Shown: positions 13,899-21,836 of the stretch, piece after piece | How the letters are laid out: each line of letters starts with the position of its first letter | How positions within the stretch are numbered: the first letter of the stretch is position 1 | Assembly: GCA_002437245.1 (NCBI GenBank) | Contig: DJOQ01000011.1 | Span: forward strand, 16,954-40,745 | DNA: 23,792 nucleotides | Source of the DNA: Ruminococcaceae bacterium UBA6434 | GTDB taxonomy: Bacteria > Bacillota > Clostridia > Oscillospirales > Acutalibacteraceae | Direction: 5' to 3' | Notes under the pieces: model-generated | Seen by the model: only the letters and a program-made list of their open reading frames with translations | What the model was told of the DNA's origin: nothing | Database searches by the model: none | Made by a program: the position numbers and the translations under genes

Positions 13899-14906
13899 TT
13901 ATGCGCCGATGAACTGATAGTTGTCGCCGGTAGGTGTTTTGATGCCGAGTGTGCTTGCGGTCTTGCTGTTTATGACATACTGATAATCCGTAAGCGCAAC
14001 TGCGGGAACCTCCGATACGGGAGTACCTTTTAAGATTTTATCAGCCATATCGGCAGCTTTTTCGCCGAGCTGGGTGTTGCTTACGCTGACGCTTGCAAGC
14101 GCGCCCTTCTGAACCATTACGGGGTCGCTGCCGTATACGGGAATCTTTTTGGCTGTTGCCGCCTCTACCACCTGCTCCATAGCAGCCTGTACGGTGGAAT
14201 CTATGGGAATGTAAAGAGCGTCACACTTTGCGGCGAGCGATGTTGCAGCCGACTGTACTTCGGAAGAATTTGTAACCGTTACTTCTTCGTAGGTGTAGCC
14301 GTTCTGCGAGAGGTAATCCTTTGCTTTGGCGGCGGTCTTTACGGCGTTATCCTCGCCCGAGCAGTAGAGTATTCCTATATTTTTGACGTTGGGAGTAAGC
14401 TCTTTTGCGAGACCGAATATCTGGTCTACGGGAACTACGTTAGAAGTACCCGTGGCGTTTTTGTCGGGCTTCTCCATGCTTGTCATAATGCCGGAGCCTA
14501 CGGGATTGGTAACGGAAATAAATACGACGGGAGTTTTAAGTCCCTGATTTACAACCGACATTGTTGCGGGCGTAACTATCGGAACAATAAGGTCGTAATC
14601 GCCGTTTTTAAGCCCCTGGCTTATGGAATTGAGCGCTGACTGATCGCCCTGTGCGTTTTTGATGTCAAATGTCATCTGCGCCTCGTCGTAGCCGAGCGTT
14701 CTCATTTCCTGAATAAACGACTCGCGCATCTCCGTGAAAGCGCCGTTGTCGGCAAGCTGAACTATTGCGACCTTGTACCTTTTACCGGTGTTGTTTGTGC
14801 CGGGGTCGGAGTTTGTGGTGCTGTTTGTCTTGCCTGTGCTCTGACATGATGCAAATGTGAGCACTGTGAGCATAAGCGACAGCATAACTGCAAAAAACTT
14901 TTTCAT
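13899..14906 (-). CDS. trpX: Substrate-binding lipoprotein of the predicted tryptophan ABC importer
   Basis: The 335-residue protein has a signal peptide (MKKFFAVMLSLMLTVLTFAS) with the lipoprotein cysteine at residue 21, a Thr/Ser/Asn-rich linker, and an ABC_sub_bind (COG2984-like) two-lobed fold. Its landmarks are YKVAIVQLADNGAFTEMRESF, LIVPIVTPATMSVV, and VYGSDPVMVQKGALASVSV near the end. The frame extends 54 codons upstream, but that stretch is T-box RNA. The ATG at 14906 has AGGAGGAATTTAAA-type spacing and starts the signal peptide. It is the first gene of trpXYZ. The Trp T-box in front gives the best evidence for substrate, since the protein family alone is not substrate-specific. Confidence 0.9.
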   Translation of the reverse strand: MKKFFAVMLSLMLTVLTFASCQSTGKTNSTTNSDPGTNNTGKRYKVAIVQLADNGAFTEMRESFIQEMRTLGYDEAQMTFDIKNAQGDQSALNSISQGLKNGDYDLIVPIVTPATMSVVNQGLKTPVVFISVTNPVGSGIMTSMEKPDKNATGTSNVVPVDQIFGLAKELTPNVKNIGILYCSGEDNAVKTAAKAKDYLSQNGYTYEEVTVTNSSEVQSAATSLAAKCDALYIPIDSTVQAAMEQVVEAATAKKIPVYGSDPVMVQKGALASVSVSNTQLGEKAADMADKILKGTPVSEVPAVALTDYQYVINSKTASTLGIKTPTGDNYQFIGA

Positions 14907-14936
14907 TTTAAATTCCTCCTGAAACTTTCTGTATAA

Positions 14937-15180
14937 TAAAAAAACTGCCCTTGTAAAAATACAAGGACAGGAAATTACCTGCGGTACCACCTTGATTAGC
15001 GATAAAACGCTCACTCTGACGGAATACTGACATATTCCTCTTTCTGTAACGGTAAAGCTCCGTCGCAACTTTTCATTGCGCCCTCAGCGGACCATTTATC
15101 TGCACCGTAACAACCGGACTCACACCGCCTCCGGCTCGCTTGGTGTTCGTTTTGCAGTTTTACTTCCGTTTCATCGGTTT
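14937..15180 (-). promoter_or_regulatory. Trp-specific T-box riboswitch
   Basis: Read on the minus strand. Stem I has AGTA (15164-15161) opposite the specifier loop. The loop is closed by CGG/CCG below and CTGCA (15157-15153)/TGCAG (15104-15100) above. The loop reads ATAAATGG, giving specifier UGG, the single Trp codon, at 15094-15092. The distal part is GAGCCGGA...TCCGGT. The T-box is AAGGTGGTACCGCAGG (14993-14978). Its arms CAAGG and AGG can pair with CCT and CCTTG to form the antiterminator. CTG-CCTTGTA/TACAAGG-CAG (14970-14945) plus a seven-T tract is the competing terminator. Uncharged tRNA-Trp should therefore turn the importer operon on. Confidence 0.95.
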
Positions 15181-15185
15181 AAGCC

Positions 15186-15214
15186 ATTAAAACACACTTT
15201 AAAATTTTTGTCAA
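15186..15214 (-). promoter_or_regulatory. Promoter of the trpXYZ operon
   Basis: Consensus TTGACA (15214-15209), a 17-base spacer and TTTAAT (15191-15186) place the start near 15179, at the foot of T-box Stem I. Confidence 0.85.
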
Positions 15215-15239
15215 GGGTTTATTTTTGATTTTTTTGTGC

Positions 15240-15278
15240 TACAATAACATCGGTACCCTCGTTTTACGGGATACCGAT
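15240..15278 (+). promoter_or_regulatory. Extended -10 promoter and dyad upstream of the Dabb gene
   Basis: TGC-TACAAT gives an extended -10 box (15240-15245) without a clear -35. An inverted repeat follows: ATCGGTACCC (15249-15258) and GGG-A-TACCGAT (15268-15278). Because the predicted start (about 15252) falls inside the left arm, the dyad could be an operator rather than an RNA hairpin. Confidence 0.45.
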
Positions 15279-15303
15279 ATTTTCCCAAGGGGCGTGTTAC
15301 ATA

Positions 15304-15603
15304 ATGGTAAGGCATATTATTTTTTGGACTTTTTCCGACAAGGTCAACGATTCAAACCGCAAAGAGGTATTGAAAATGATGTCGGATTCCGTTAAAAACC
15401 TCGTCGGCAAAATACCGGGGCTCATAAAAGCGGAAATAGGCGAAAACTTCGCCGACAGCGACTGCGATTTCGTATTTTATGCGGAGTTTGAGCGTATGGA
15501 AAACATTCCCGCATTTCAGGTTCATCCGCTGCATATTGCCCACAAGGAACGCTCGGCGCCGTATGTAAAAACACGCTTTGTCGCCGACTACGTTTCGGAA
15601 TAA
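15304..15603 (+). CDS. Dabb-family (stress responsive alpha/beta barrel) protein
   Basis: The 99-residue protein is a complete single Dabb domain, a small dimeric ferredoxin-like barrel. The hallmark N-terminal strand MVRHIIFWTFSDKV, the middle helix region KNLVGKIPGLIKAEIGENF, the DCDFVFYAEFERMENIPAFQ strand-helix and the HPLHIAHKERSAPYV end are all present. Bacterial members have no firmly assigned reaction. AAGGGG lies 11 bases before the ATG. It converges on the minus-strand phosphodiesterase gene with only eight bases between the two stop codons and no terminator, so the two transcripts probably overlap. Confidence 0.9.
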   Translation: MVRHIIFWTFSDKVNDSNRKEVLKMMSDSVKNLVGKIPGLIKAEIGENFADSDCDFVFYAEFERMENIPAFQVHPLHIAHKERSAPYVKTRFVADYVSE

Positions 15604-15611
15604 TCAAAATA

Positions 15612-16589
15612 TTATTTAATATCGTTAAGCGTCTCGTAAGCTAAGTCCGGCAGGTCGGTAAAGACCGCGTCCGCACCGTTCTTTTCGAGGCGCTTCATTA
15701 TTTTCGGGTCGTTTATAGTCCAGTACTGAACGGCTATACCGTAGCTGTGGGCGTAATTTATCAGCCTTGTTGTGCCGAGGTTAAAGAAGTAATCCTTATA
15801 CGGAATGTGAAGATATTTAAATTTGAAATGTCCCTGCTTATAGGGAATGTGAAAAAAGCTCTGAAAATAGAATTTAACAACTTCGTGTGTTGTTGCCGAA
15901 CGTGTTATGTCGGGGTATTTTTCGTCAAGATAAATGATGTTGCTCTTGTGGAAAGAGGCGACTGCGGTGCGCGAGAGCATATTGTACTTTACCAAAAGGC
16001 GGTGAAGCTCGTCTGCGGCACGATAGCCGATGTCGCCGTCATTCTTTATATCAACGGTGAAGGTGTAATCCCCGTACGGCGCAAGAAAATCAAACACGTC
16101 GCTGAGCCTTATTATGCGGAGCGAGTCGGAAATTTTGTCGCCGCGCAGACCCTTATACGGCATAGAGCCGTCGGGCAGAGTGAATTTTTCACCCATATTG
16201 AGGTTACGCAACTCTTCCATTGTGAGGTCGCACGGCATTACGCCGGGCTTGCCGAAAAATTCCTCGGAATCGCTTGTGCGGTCAAGTGTGTCGTCGTGCA
16301 GAACTATTATCTGACCGTCTTTTGTGAGGTGCAGGTCAAATTCAAATCCGTCGAGCTTAAATTTATCTCTGTTTTTGACCATGAGCTGAAAGGCAAGCAG
16401 AGTGTTTTCCGGAGCGAGCCCTGCGCCGGAGCGATGAGCCAGAACTCCCGTTTTGCCGTAGGGCAGTATAGCCGGGTTGTCGCTCTTTATGTTCTTTTTA
16501 GGTCTGTCGGGTGTTTCGCCCCTGAAAATAAGACAGAATAAAATTAAAACCGCCGCTGTTATAAGCAGCACGGTAATAAATGTTTTCAT
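15612..16589 (-). CDS. Membrane-anchored glycerophosphodiester phosphodiesterase
   Basis: The 325-residue protein hydrolyses glycerophosphodiesters to glycerol-3-phosphate and an alcohol. One N-terminal membrane helix (about 3-23, FITVLLITAAVLILFCLIF) anchors the catalytic domain outside. GDPD motifs are AHRSGAGLAPENTLLAF (His/Arg and Glu), EFDLHLTKDGQIIVLHDDTLDRT (metal ligands Glu/Asp and the catalytic His), FTVDIK with metal-binding Asp, and the C-terminal VQYWTINDP and GADAVFTDLPDL. AGAGGG precedes the ATG. It has its own promoter at 16638-16666. A lipid-turnover or phosphate-scavenging role is expected from the family. Confidence 0.94.
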   Translation of the reverse strand: MKTFITVLLITAAVLILFCLIFRGETPDRPKKNIKSDNPAILPYGKTGVLAHRSGAGLAPENTLLAFQLMVKNRDKFKLDGFEFDLHLTKDGQIIVLHDDTLDRTSDSEEFFGKPGVMPCDLTMEELRNLNMGEKFTLPDGSMPYKGLRGDKISDSLRIIRLSDVFDFLAPYGDYTFTVDIKNDGDIGYRAADELHRLLVKYNMLSRTAVASFHKSNIIYLDEKYPDITRSATTHEVVKFYFQSFFHIPYKQGHFKFKYLHIPYKDYFFNLGTTRLINYAHSYGIAVQYWTINDPKIMKRLEKNGADAVFTDLPDLAYETLNDIK

Positions 16590-16637
16590 TTTTTACCCTC
16601 TTTTCCCGCATAAGCAATATGTACGAGTGCTTAATGT

Positions 16638-16666
16638 ATTATAAGCCGATTTACAGACGAAGTCAA
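16638..16666 (-). promoter_or_regulatory. Promoter of the phosphodiesterase gene
   Basis: TTGACT (16666-16661), exactly 17 bases and TATAAT (16643-16638) on the minus strand form a near-perfect sigma-A promoter. Confidence 0.85.
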
Positions 16667-16682
16667 TAAACGGAAACAAAAG

Positions 16683-16722
16683 AAAGACGAATATAAAACG
16701 CAGGCTTTATATCCGTCTTTTT
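16683..16722 (-). terminator. Terminator of secA
   Basis: A 15-bp stem with one G-U pair, AAAGACGGATATAAA with TTTATATTCGTCTTT, spans 16720-16683. On the minus strand it is followed by CTTTTG, and the arms themselves end in A/T runs. Confidence 0.75.
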
Positions 16723-16749
16723 AAATTTTATTTATGCGCCGATGCGTTA

Positions 16750-19476
16750 TCAGTCGTCTTTACCGCAGCAGTACTTGTACTTTTTGCCGCTTCCGCACGG
16801 GCAAGGATCGTTTCTGCCGGGTTTTTTGGCCTTTTTGACCGGCTGTTTTTTCACGCTGCCGTCGGTAGCTCCGCTTGTAGAGGTTATCTTACCCTGCTGC
16901 TCGCGCTTTGTGTCGGCTTCTGTGCGGATTACAACCGTAAGTATACCGGTAACCGTACCCTCGCGTATGGTGTCGGTCATCTCTTCAAACATATCGTAGC
17001 TCTCCATACGGAATGCGACTACGGGGTCCTGCTGACCGTAAGAACGAAGGTATATACCGCGTTTTAATTCCTCCATCGCGTCGAGGTGATCCATCCAGTT
17101 GCGGTCAACGTTCTGAAGAAGTATCTTTCTCTCGAGCAGACTCATAATTTCCGCTCCGTACTTCTCTTTACGGTCATTATAGAGCTTCTCCGCCTTAGTG
17201 AGGAAGTAGTCAAGATAATCCTCGGGAGCCTTGAGGCCGTCAAGCGAATCCGAGCCTATAATCCAGCCGAGCTTCGTCTTCATACCGGCGAGATTCCACT
17301 CGTTTTCGGGGAGCGACGACGGGCAGTAGAACTGAACCATACTGTCGAAGTAATCGTTTATCATCTTGTGTATGGTCTCGTGAAGGTCTGCTCCGTCGAG
17401 TACCTGATTGCGCTCGCCGTAGATCTTTTTACGCTGTTCGTTCATAACATCGTCGAATTCGAGGACGTTACGGCGTGTGGCAAAGTTGTTTGCCTCTACC
17501 TTTTTCTGAGCGCTCTCAATGGATTTTGAAAGAATGCCTGCCTCTATCGGCATATCGCCGACTGCCTTGAAGTTGTTAAGAATGTTGTAGAATCTGTCGC
17601 CTGCAAAGAGCCTTAAAAGGTCATCCTCGGCAGAGAGGAAGAACTGGCTGTGACCGGGGTCTCCCTGACGTCCCGCACGGCCGCGCAGCTGATTGTCGAT
17701 TCGCCTTGACTCGTGACGCTCCGTACCTATGATGTAAAGACCGCCTGCCTCGCGAACCTTTGCGGCTTCGTTTTTGAGCTCTTCCTTATGTTTGTTTTCA
17801 AGCTCACGGAATCTCTTTCTTGCCTCGAGGATTTCTTCGTCGTTTGTCTCGGCGTAGCCTGTTGCCTCGGCTATGAGCTCATCGGAATAGCCCTTTTTGC
17901 GCATTTCGGCTTTTGCCATATATTCGGGGTTACCTCCGAGGATAATATCGGTACCGCGGCCTGCCATATTGGTGGCTATTGTTACGGCTCCGAACTTACC
18001 TGCCTGAGCTATAATTTCGGCTTCTTTTTCGTGGTACTTGGCGTTGAGAACTTCGTGCTTTATACCGCGCTTTCTGAGCGCCTTTGAAAGTGCCTCGCTC
18101 TTTTCAATGCTTATTGTACCTACGAGTACGGGCTGACCTTTTTCGTGACATTCGATTATGCGGTCGATTATCGCGTTGAATTTTGCCTGCTCCGTTTTAT
18201 AGAGAACGTCCGGGTCGTCGATTCTTATCATCGGCTTGTTGGTCGGTATTGAAATAACGTCGAGAGAATAGATTTCCTGGAACTCGGTGCTCTCTGTCAT
18301 AGCGGTACCGGTCATACCCGAAAGCTTGTCGTAAAGTCTGAAATAGTTCTGGAAGGTGATGGTGGCGAGCGTCTTTGACTCTCTCTCTACCTTAACGCCC
18401 TCTTTTGCCTCTATTGCCTGGTGCAGACCCTCGCTGTAACGGCGACCGAGCATTATACGTCCGGTAAATTCGTCTACTATGAGAACTTCGCCGTCTTTTA
18501 CAACGTAGTCAACGTCGCGCTTCATAACGCCTATGGCTTTTATTGCCTGCTCTATATGGTGAAGAACGGTTATGTTCTCGCTGTCCATAAGGTTGTCAAG
18601 GTTGAAATACGCCTCGGCTTTTGCGATACCGGATTTTGTAAGAGTTGCGGTTTTTGCCTTTTCGTCTACTATAAAGTCGCCGTCCTCAGCGAGCTCGTCC
18701 TCGGCGTTTTGCTTGGTGTCAAGCTCCTTAACGGTTATCTTTTTAAGAGTTTTTGCAAAGCTGTCGGCAATTTTGTAAAGGTCGGTTGACTTGTCGCCGA
18801 CGCCGGATATGATAAGGGGAGTTCTCGCCTCATCTATAAGTATCGAGTCGACCTCGTCCACGATTGCAAACGAATGGCCGCGCTGAACTCTCTGCTCCGC
18901 GTAGGCTATCATATTGTCACGGAGATAGTCGAAGCCCATTTCGTTGTTTGTTCCGTAGGTTATGTCGGCGGCATAAGCCTTTCTTCTCTCGTCGTTGTTG
19001 AGTTCGTGGACTATAAGTCCTACGGAAAGCCCGAGGAAGCGGTAGAGCTTGCCCATCCACTCCGAGTCGCGGCGTGCGAGGTAATCGTTGACGGTTACTA
19101 TGTGAACGCCTTTCCCCGCGAGCGCGTTGAGGTATGCGGGCAATGTTGCGACGAGGGTTTTGCCTTCACCTGTTTTCATTTCGGCGATACGGCCTTGATG
19201 GAGTATGATACCGCCGATTATCTGAACCGGGAAATGCTTCATATTGAGAACTCTCGATGAAGCTTCGCGGCATACTGCGAATGCTTCGGGGAGAATGTCG
19301 TCGAGCGTTTCGCCGTTTTTAAGTCTTTCTTTGAACTCCGGAGTCTTTGCTTTCAGCTCTTCGTCCGAAAGACGTGAATATTCGTCCTCGTAACTTAACA
19401 CCTTTTTTTGGATAGGCATTACGCGTTTTACTTCTTTCGACGAATAATCTCCGAAAATTTTGGTTAACAGTGACAT
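16750..19476 (-). CDS. secA: Preprotein translocase ATPase SecA
   Basis: The 908-residue motor drives Sec-dependent export through SecYEG. It contains nucleotide-binding Walker A MKTGEGKT (100-107), the VNDYLARRD helicase motif, a DEVDSILIDEARTPLIISG DEAD-type box, VDEFTGRIMLGRRYSEGLHQA and TNMAGRGTDIILGGNPEY. It ends with the SEC-C zinc motif CPCGSGKKYKYCC preceded by a basic linker. Length and domain order are those of a normal housekeeping SecA1. The ATG has AAAGGAA in front and a TGG-TATAAT promoter upstream. It is monocistronic here; no prfB follows it. Confidence 0.98.
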   Translation of the reverse strand: MSLLTKIFGDYSSKEVKRVMPIQKKVLSYEDEYSRLSDEELKAKTPEFKERLKNGETLDDILPEAFAVCREASSRVLNMKHFPVQIIGGIILHQGRIAEMKTGEGKTLVATLPAYLNALAGKGVHIVTVNDYLARRDSEWMGKLYRFLGLSVGLIVHELNNDERRKAYAADITYGTNNEMGFDYLRDNMIAYAEQRVQRGHSFAIVDEVDSILIDEARTPLIISGVGDKSTDLYKIADSFAKTLKKITVKELDTKQNAEDELAEDGDFIVDEKAKTATLTKSGIAKAEAYFNLDNLMDSENITVLHHIEQAIKAIGVMKRDVDYVVKDGEVLIVDEFTGRIMLGRRYSEGLHQAIEAKEGVKVERESKTLATITFQNYFRLYDKLSGMTGTAMTESTEFQEIYSLDVISIPTNKPMIRIDDPDVLYKTEQAKFNAIIDRIIECHEKGQPVLVGTISIEKSEALSKALRKRGIKHEVLNAKYHEKEAEIIAQAGKFGAVTIATNMAGRGTDIILGGNPEYMAKAEMRKKGYSDELIAEATGYAETNDEEILEARKRFRELENKHKEELKNEAAKVREAGGLYIIGTERHESRRIDNQLRGRAGRQGDPGHSQFFLSAEDDLLRLFAGDRFYNILNNFKAVGDMPIEAGILSKSIESAQKKVEANNFATRRNVLEFDDVMNEQRKKIYGERNQVLDGADLHETIHKMINDYFDSMVQFYCPSSLPENEWNLAGMKTKLGWIIGSDSLDGLKAPEDYLDYFLTKAEKLYNDRKEKYGAEIMSLLERKILLQNVDRNWMDHLDAMEELKRGIYLRSYGQQDPVVAFRMESYDMFEEMTDTIREGTVTGILTVVIRTEADTKREQQGKITSTSGATDGSVKKQPVKKAKKPGRNDPCPCGSGKKYKYCCGKDD

Positions 19477-19527
19477 TTATCGTGTTTCCTTTCGTAAAAA
19501 GAATGGAGTTTGCCGTATACATTTCAC

Positions 19528-19556
19528 ATTATACCATACATATTTAAAAAAATCAT
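19528..19556 (-). promoter_or_regulatory. Promoter of secA
   Basis: TATAAT at 19533-19528 on the minus strand is preceded by TGG, giving an extended -10 box. The -35 region (about 19556-19551, ATGATT) is poor. Confidence 0.6.
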
Positions 19557-19621
19557 TAAGTTTTTTTACAAATTACGAATACTTTTTGAATAAAATTTAT
19601 TTGGAAAGTATGGCGTTTTCG

Positions 19622-19650
19622 TTGACTTTGGATAAGAATTTTGTTATTAT
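19622..19650 (+). promoter_or_regulatory. Promoter of the aminotransferase/transketolase operon
   Basis: TTGACT (19622-19627), 17 bases and TATTAT (19645-19650) predict a start near 19657 and a leader of about 55 nt that contains a small GCATA-GTTA-TATGC hairpin. Confidence 0.7.
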
Positions 19651-19711
19651 TAAAGGCATAGTTATATGCTATTTCGGTTTATTTATCAAAAGAAGCGAAG
19701 GAGGAATTAAA

Positions 19712-20473
19712 TTGACCGACACAAAAACACTAGCATACATCAATATGTATGCCGTCCTCGGAACTCTCGAAAATCTCTGTGAGCTTGATAACAAGGCAAA
19801 GGAGATACTCTCCGGACTTAAAAAACCGGTATCCGTTTGTTTCGATGTTAAGCACGGACCGTCTGCGACAATTAAATTTACAAAGAACGGTTGCCGTATG
19901 GAAGACGGAGTGAAGGACTGCGATATTTACATACCGCTTTCTTCCTGCGAAAAATTCAACGGCGTAATCGACGGAACCGTTACTCCTGTACCGCTTAAAG
20001 GTCTTACCAAGATAGGCTTTCTTCTCAAGACCTTTACGGCACTCACCGACCGACTCTCCGAAGTAATGCAGCCGAGCGAAGAAGCCCTTAAAGACAGAGC
20101 GTTTTTCGAGCTTTCGACCAAGCTTACTTTCTACACAATTTCCGTTGCGCTGTCTCAGATAGGCAATCAGGATAAAATCGGTCAGGCAAGCGCTTCTTAT
20201 ATGCTTGACGGCGATATAGCATTCTGTATAAAAGACGGCCCCGCCGCCACAATCCGCGTTAAGGATCATCACCTTGTCACAATCAAGGAATATCCGAAAA
20301 AACCGAGAGCGATTATGCAGTTTGATTCTCTTGACCTTGCTTACGATCTCTTCAACGGCAAAGTCAATTCGCTTGAATGTATAGGCAAGGGCACCGTTGA
20401 GATCCGCGGTATGCTTTCCATGGTAGACAATATGAACAGAATACTCGACAGAGTAGCTCTGTATTTAGCATAA
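19712..20473 (+). CDS. Uncharacterised protein with two similar, possibly SCP2-like halves
   Basis: I do not recognise a named family. The frame is open back to 19460, but the strong site AAGGAGGAATTAAA directly before a TTG at 19712, and the promoter at 19622-19650, make the TTG the likely start (253 residues). Both halves share VxFxxKxGPSATI-type text (VCFDVKHGPSATIKF near residue 42 and IAFCIKDGPAATIRV near 170), each followed about 25 residues later by a helix and a hydrophobic, Leu/Gly-rich end. The second half (AIMQFDSLDLAYDLFNGKV, then GKGTVEIRGML) resembles SCP2/sterol-carrier lipid-binding domains, which suggests a tandem of that fold. There is no signal or membrane segment. It leads the operon, 14 bases before the aminotransferase gene. 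Binding of a hydrophobic intermediate is a guess. Confidence 0.75.
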   Translation: MTDTKTLAYINMYAVLGTLENLCELDNKAKEILSGLKKPVSVCFDVKHGPSATIKFTKNGCRMEDGVKDCDIYIPLSSCEKFNGVIDGTVTPVPLKGLTKIGFLLKTFTALTDRLSEVMQPSEEALKDRAFFELSTKLTFYTISVALSQIGNQDKIGQASASYMLDGDIAFCIKDGPAATIRVKDHHLVTIKEYPKKPRAIMQFDSLDLAYDLFNGKVNSLECIGKGTVEIRGMLSMVDNMNRILDRVALYLA

Positions 20474-20487
20474 GGAGGGCGATAAAT

Positions 20488-21756
20488 ATGAGTAAATTCC
20501 CGGAATACAAACATACAAAAAGCCATGAATATTTTGACAGAGCCATTAAGGTAATACCCTCCGGTATTTACGGCCACTTGGGACCTGCCGAAGGTCTTTG
20601 GGTTCCCGTTTCAAAATGGCCTTTCTATTCCGAAAAAGCAAAGGGCACATATTTTTGGGATGTTGACGGCAACAAGTACATCGACTATATGTGTGCTTAC
20701 GGTCCCAACGTACTCGGTTATAACGACCCGGACGTTGACGCTGCCGCTATGAAGCAGATGAAGCTCGGCAACTGCACAACCTCTCCCTCCAAGGTTATGG
20801 TTGAGTGTGCCGAAAATCTTGTCAATACCGTAGCCTCCGCGGACTGGGCATTCTTTGCAAAAAACGGCTCGGACGTTACCACCCTCGCGGTTATGACGGC
20901 TCGTGCTCACACCCATAAGAAAAAGATGTTCTTCTTAAAGGGCTATTATCACGGCGACTTCCAGTGGGGTCAAAAGATAGATTACCCCGGCATACTTCCC
21001 GAAGAAGTTGCAAACAATGTGGTTGTTCCGTGGTTTGACCTTCAGGCTCTTGAAGACGCATACAATGCCTGCGACGGCGATGTTGCCGGTCTTATAGCTC
21101 AGCCTTACGATCACGGTAATTTCTATGATAACCGCTGCGCTTCAAAGGAGTATTGGCAGGCTGTACGCAAATTCTGCGACGATCACGGTATGGTTCTTAT
21201 CTTTGACGACGTCAGAACAGGCTTCCGTCTCGATATAGCCGGCTCCGACCATTACTACGGAATCAAGGCAGACCTTATCTGCTTCTGCAAGGCTCTTGCA
21301 AACGGATACAATATGTCGGCACTCTGCGGCGGCGAGCATATGAAAGCCACCGTTTCGGGCATTACATATACAGGCTCTTACTGGATGAGCGCAATTCCCT
21401 TTGCAGCTTCCATAGCTTGCATCGACAAGATGAAAAAACTCGACACACCCAAGATGTTCCGCGAAAAGGGCACAAAGCTTACCGAGGGCTTTAAGGCTGC
21501 CGCCAAAGAACACGGCTTTGACCTTGTTGTTTCCGGCGAACCGGCTCTCTTCTATCTTCGTATCGCAAACGATGACAGCCTTATGCTTCATCAGGAGTGG
21601 GTATCGGAGTGCGTAAGCCGCGGCTTGTTCCTCGCGTCTCACCACAACCACTTTATGAACGCTGCCGTTACCGATGAGGACATCAAAAAGTCCATAGAGA
21701 TAGCCGAAGACGCGTTCTCGGTAGTTGAGAAAAATCATCCCGAACTAAAGGGCTGA
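20488..21756 (+). CDS. Class III PLP-dependent aminotransferase, glutamate-1-semialdehyde aminomutase-like
   Basis: The 422-residue cytosolic enzyme has the class III fold: FWDVDGNKYIDYMCAYGPNVLG near residue 56, the phosphate-binding region KNGSDVTTLAVMTARAHT (125-142), FDDVRTGFR with Asp240 for the pyridine nitrogen, and the PLP lysine Lys268 in FCKALANGYN. It is nearest to HemL-type aminomutases and related sugar or ketone aminotransferases. However, no heme genes are nearby, the usual Asp-Glu of the DEV motif is Asp-Asp, and the text around Lys268 is of aminotransferase rather than HemL type. GGAGGG supports the ATG. It is followed by split transketolase genes, so the substrate may be a keto or aldehyde product or precursor of a C2 transfer. 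Substrate unknown. Confidence 0.88.
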   Translation: MSKFPEYKHTKSHEYFDRAIKVIPSGIYGHLGPAEGLWVPVSKWPFYSEKAKGTYFWDVDGNKYIDYMCAYGPNVLGYNDPDVDAAAMKQMKLGNCTTSPSKVMVECAENLVNTVASADWAFFAKNGSDVTTLAVMTARAHTHKKKMFFLKGYYHGDFQWGQKIDYPGILPEEVANNVVVPWFDLQALEDAYNACDGDVAGLIAQPYDHGNFYDNRCASKEYWQAVRKFCDDHGMVLIFDDVRTGFRLDIAGSDHYYGIKADLICFCKALANGYNMSALCGGEHMKATVSGITYTGSYWMSAIPFAASIACIDKMKKLDTPKMFREKGTKLTEGFKAAAKEHGFDLVVSGEPALFYLRIANDDSLMLHQEWVSECVSRGLFLASHHNHFMNAAVTDEDIKKSIEIAEDAFSVVEKNHPELKG

Positions 21757-21774
21757 TTTTAAACACGGATTTAA

Positions 21775-21801
21775 GGCGGCTGTGCGTGGAGCGCGGCCGC
21801 C
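21775..21801 (+). repeat. GC-rich intercistronic hairpin
   Basis: GGCGGCTGTGC (21775-21785) pairs along its whole length with GCGCGGCCGCC (21791-21801), allowing two G-U pairs, around a five-base loop. No T-tract follows, so it is more likely an mRNA-processing or stability stem between the aminotransferase and transketolase genes than a terminator. Confidence 0.65.
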
Positions 21802-21836
21802 CGTAATACAAAACTTTACAATCAGGGAGGAAAATT

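Noticed and set aside
14907..15068. 54-residue N-terminal extension of TrpX
   Set aside because: It overlaps the T-box and terminator; the signal peptide and AGGAGG site place the start at 14906.
15747..16541. 264-codon + strand frame opposite the phosphodiesterase gene
   Set aside because: No ribosome binding site, no domain, and the opposite strand holds complete GDPD motifs.
19460..19711. 84-residue upstream extension of the 253-aa protein
   Set aside because: It starts inside secA on the other strand and crosses both promoters; the TTG at 19712 has a near-perfect AAGGAGG site.
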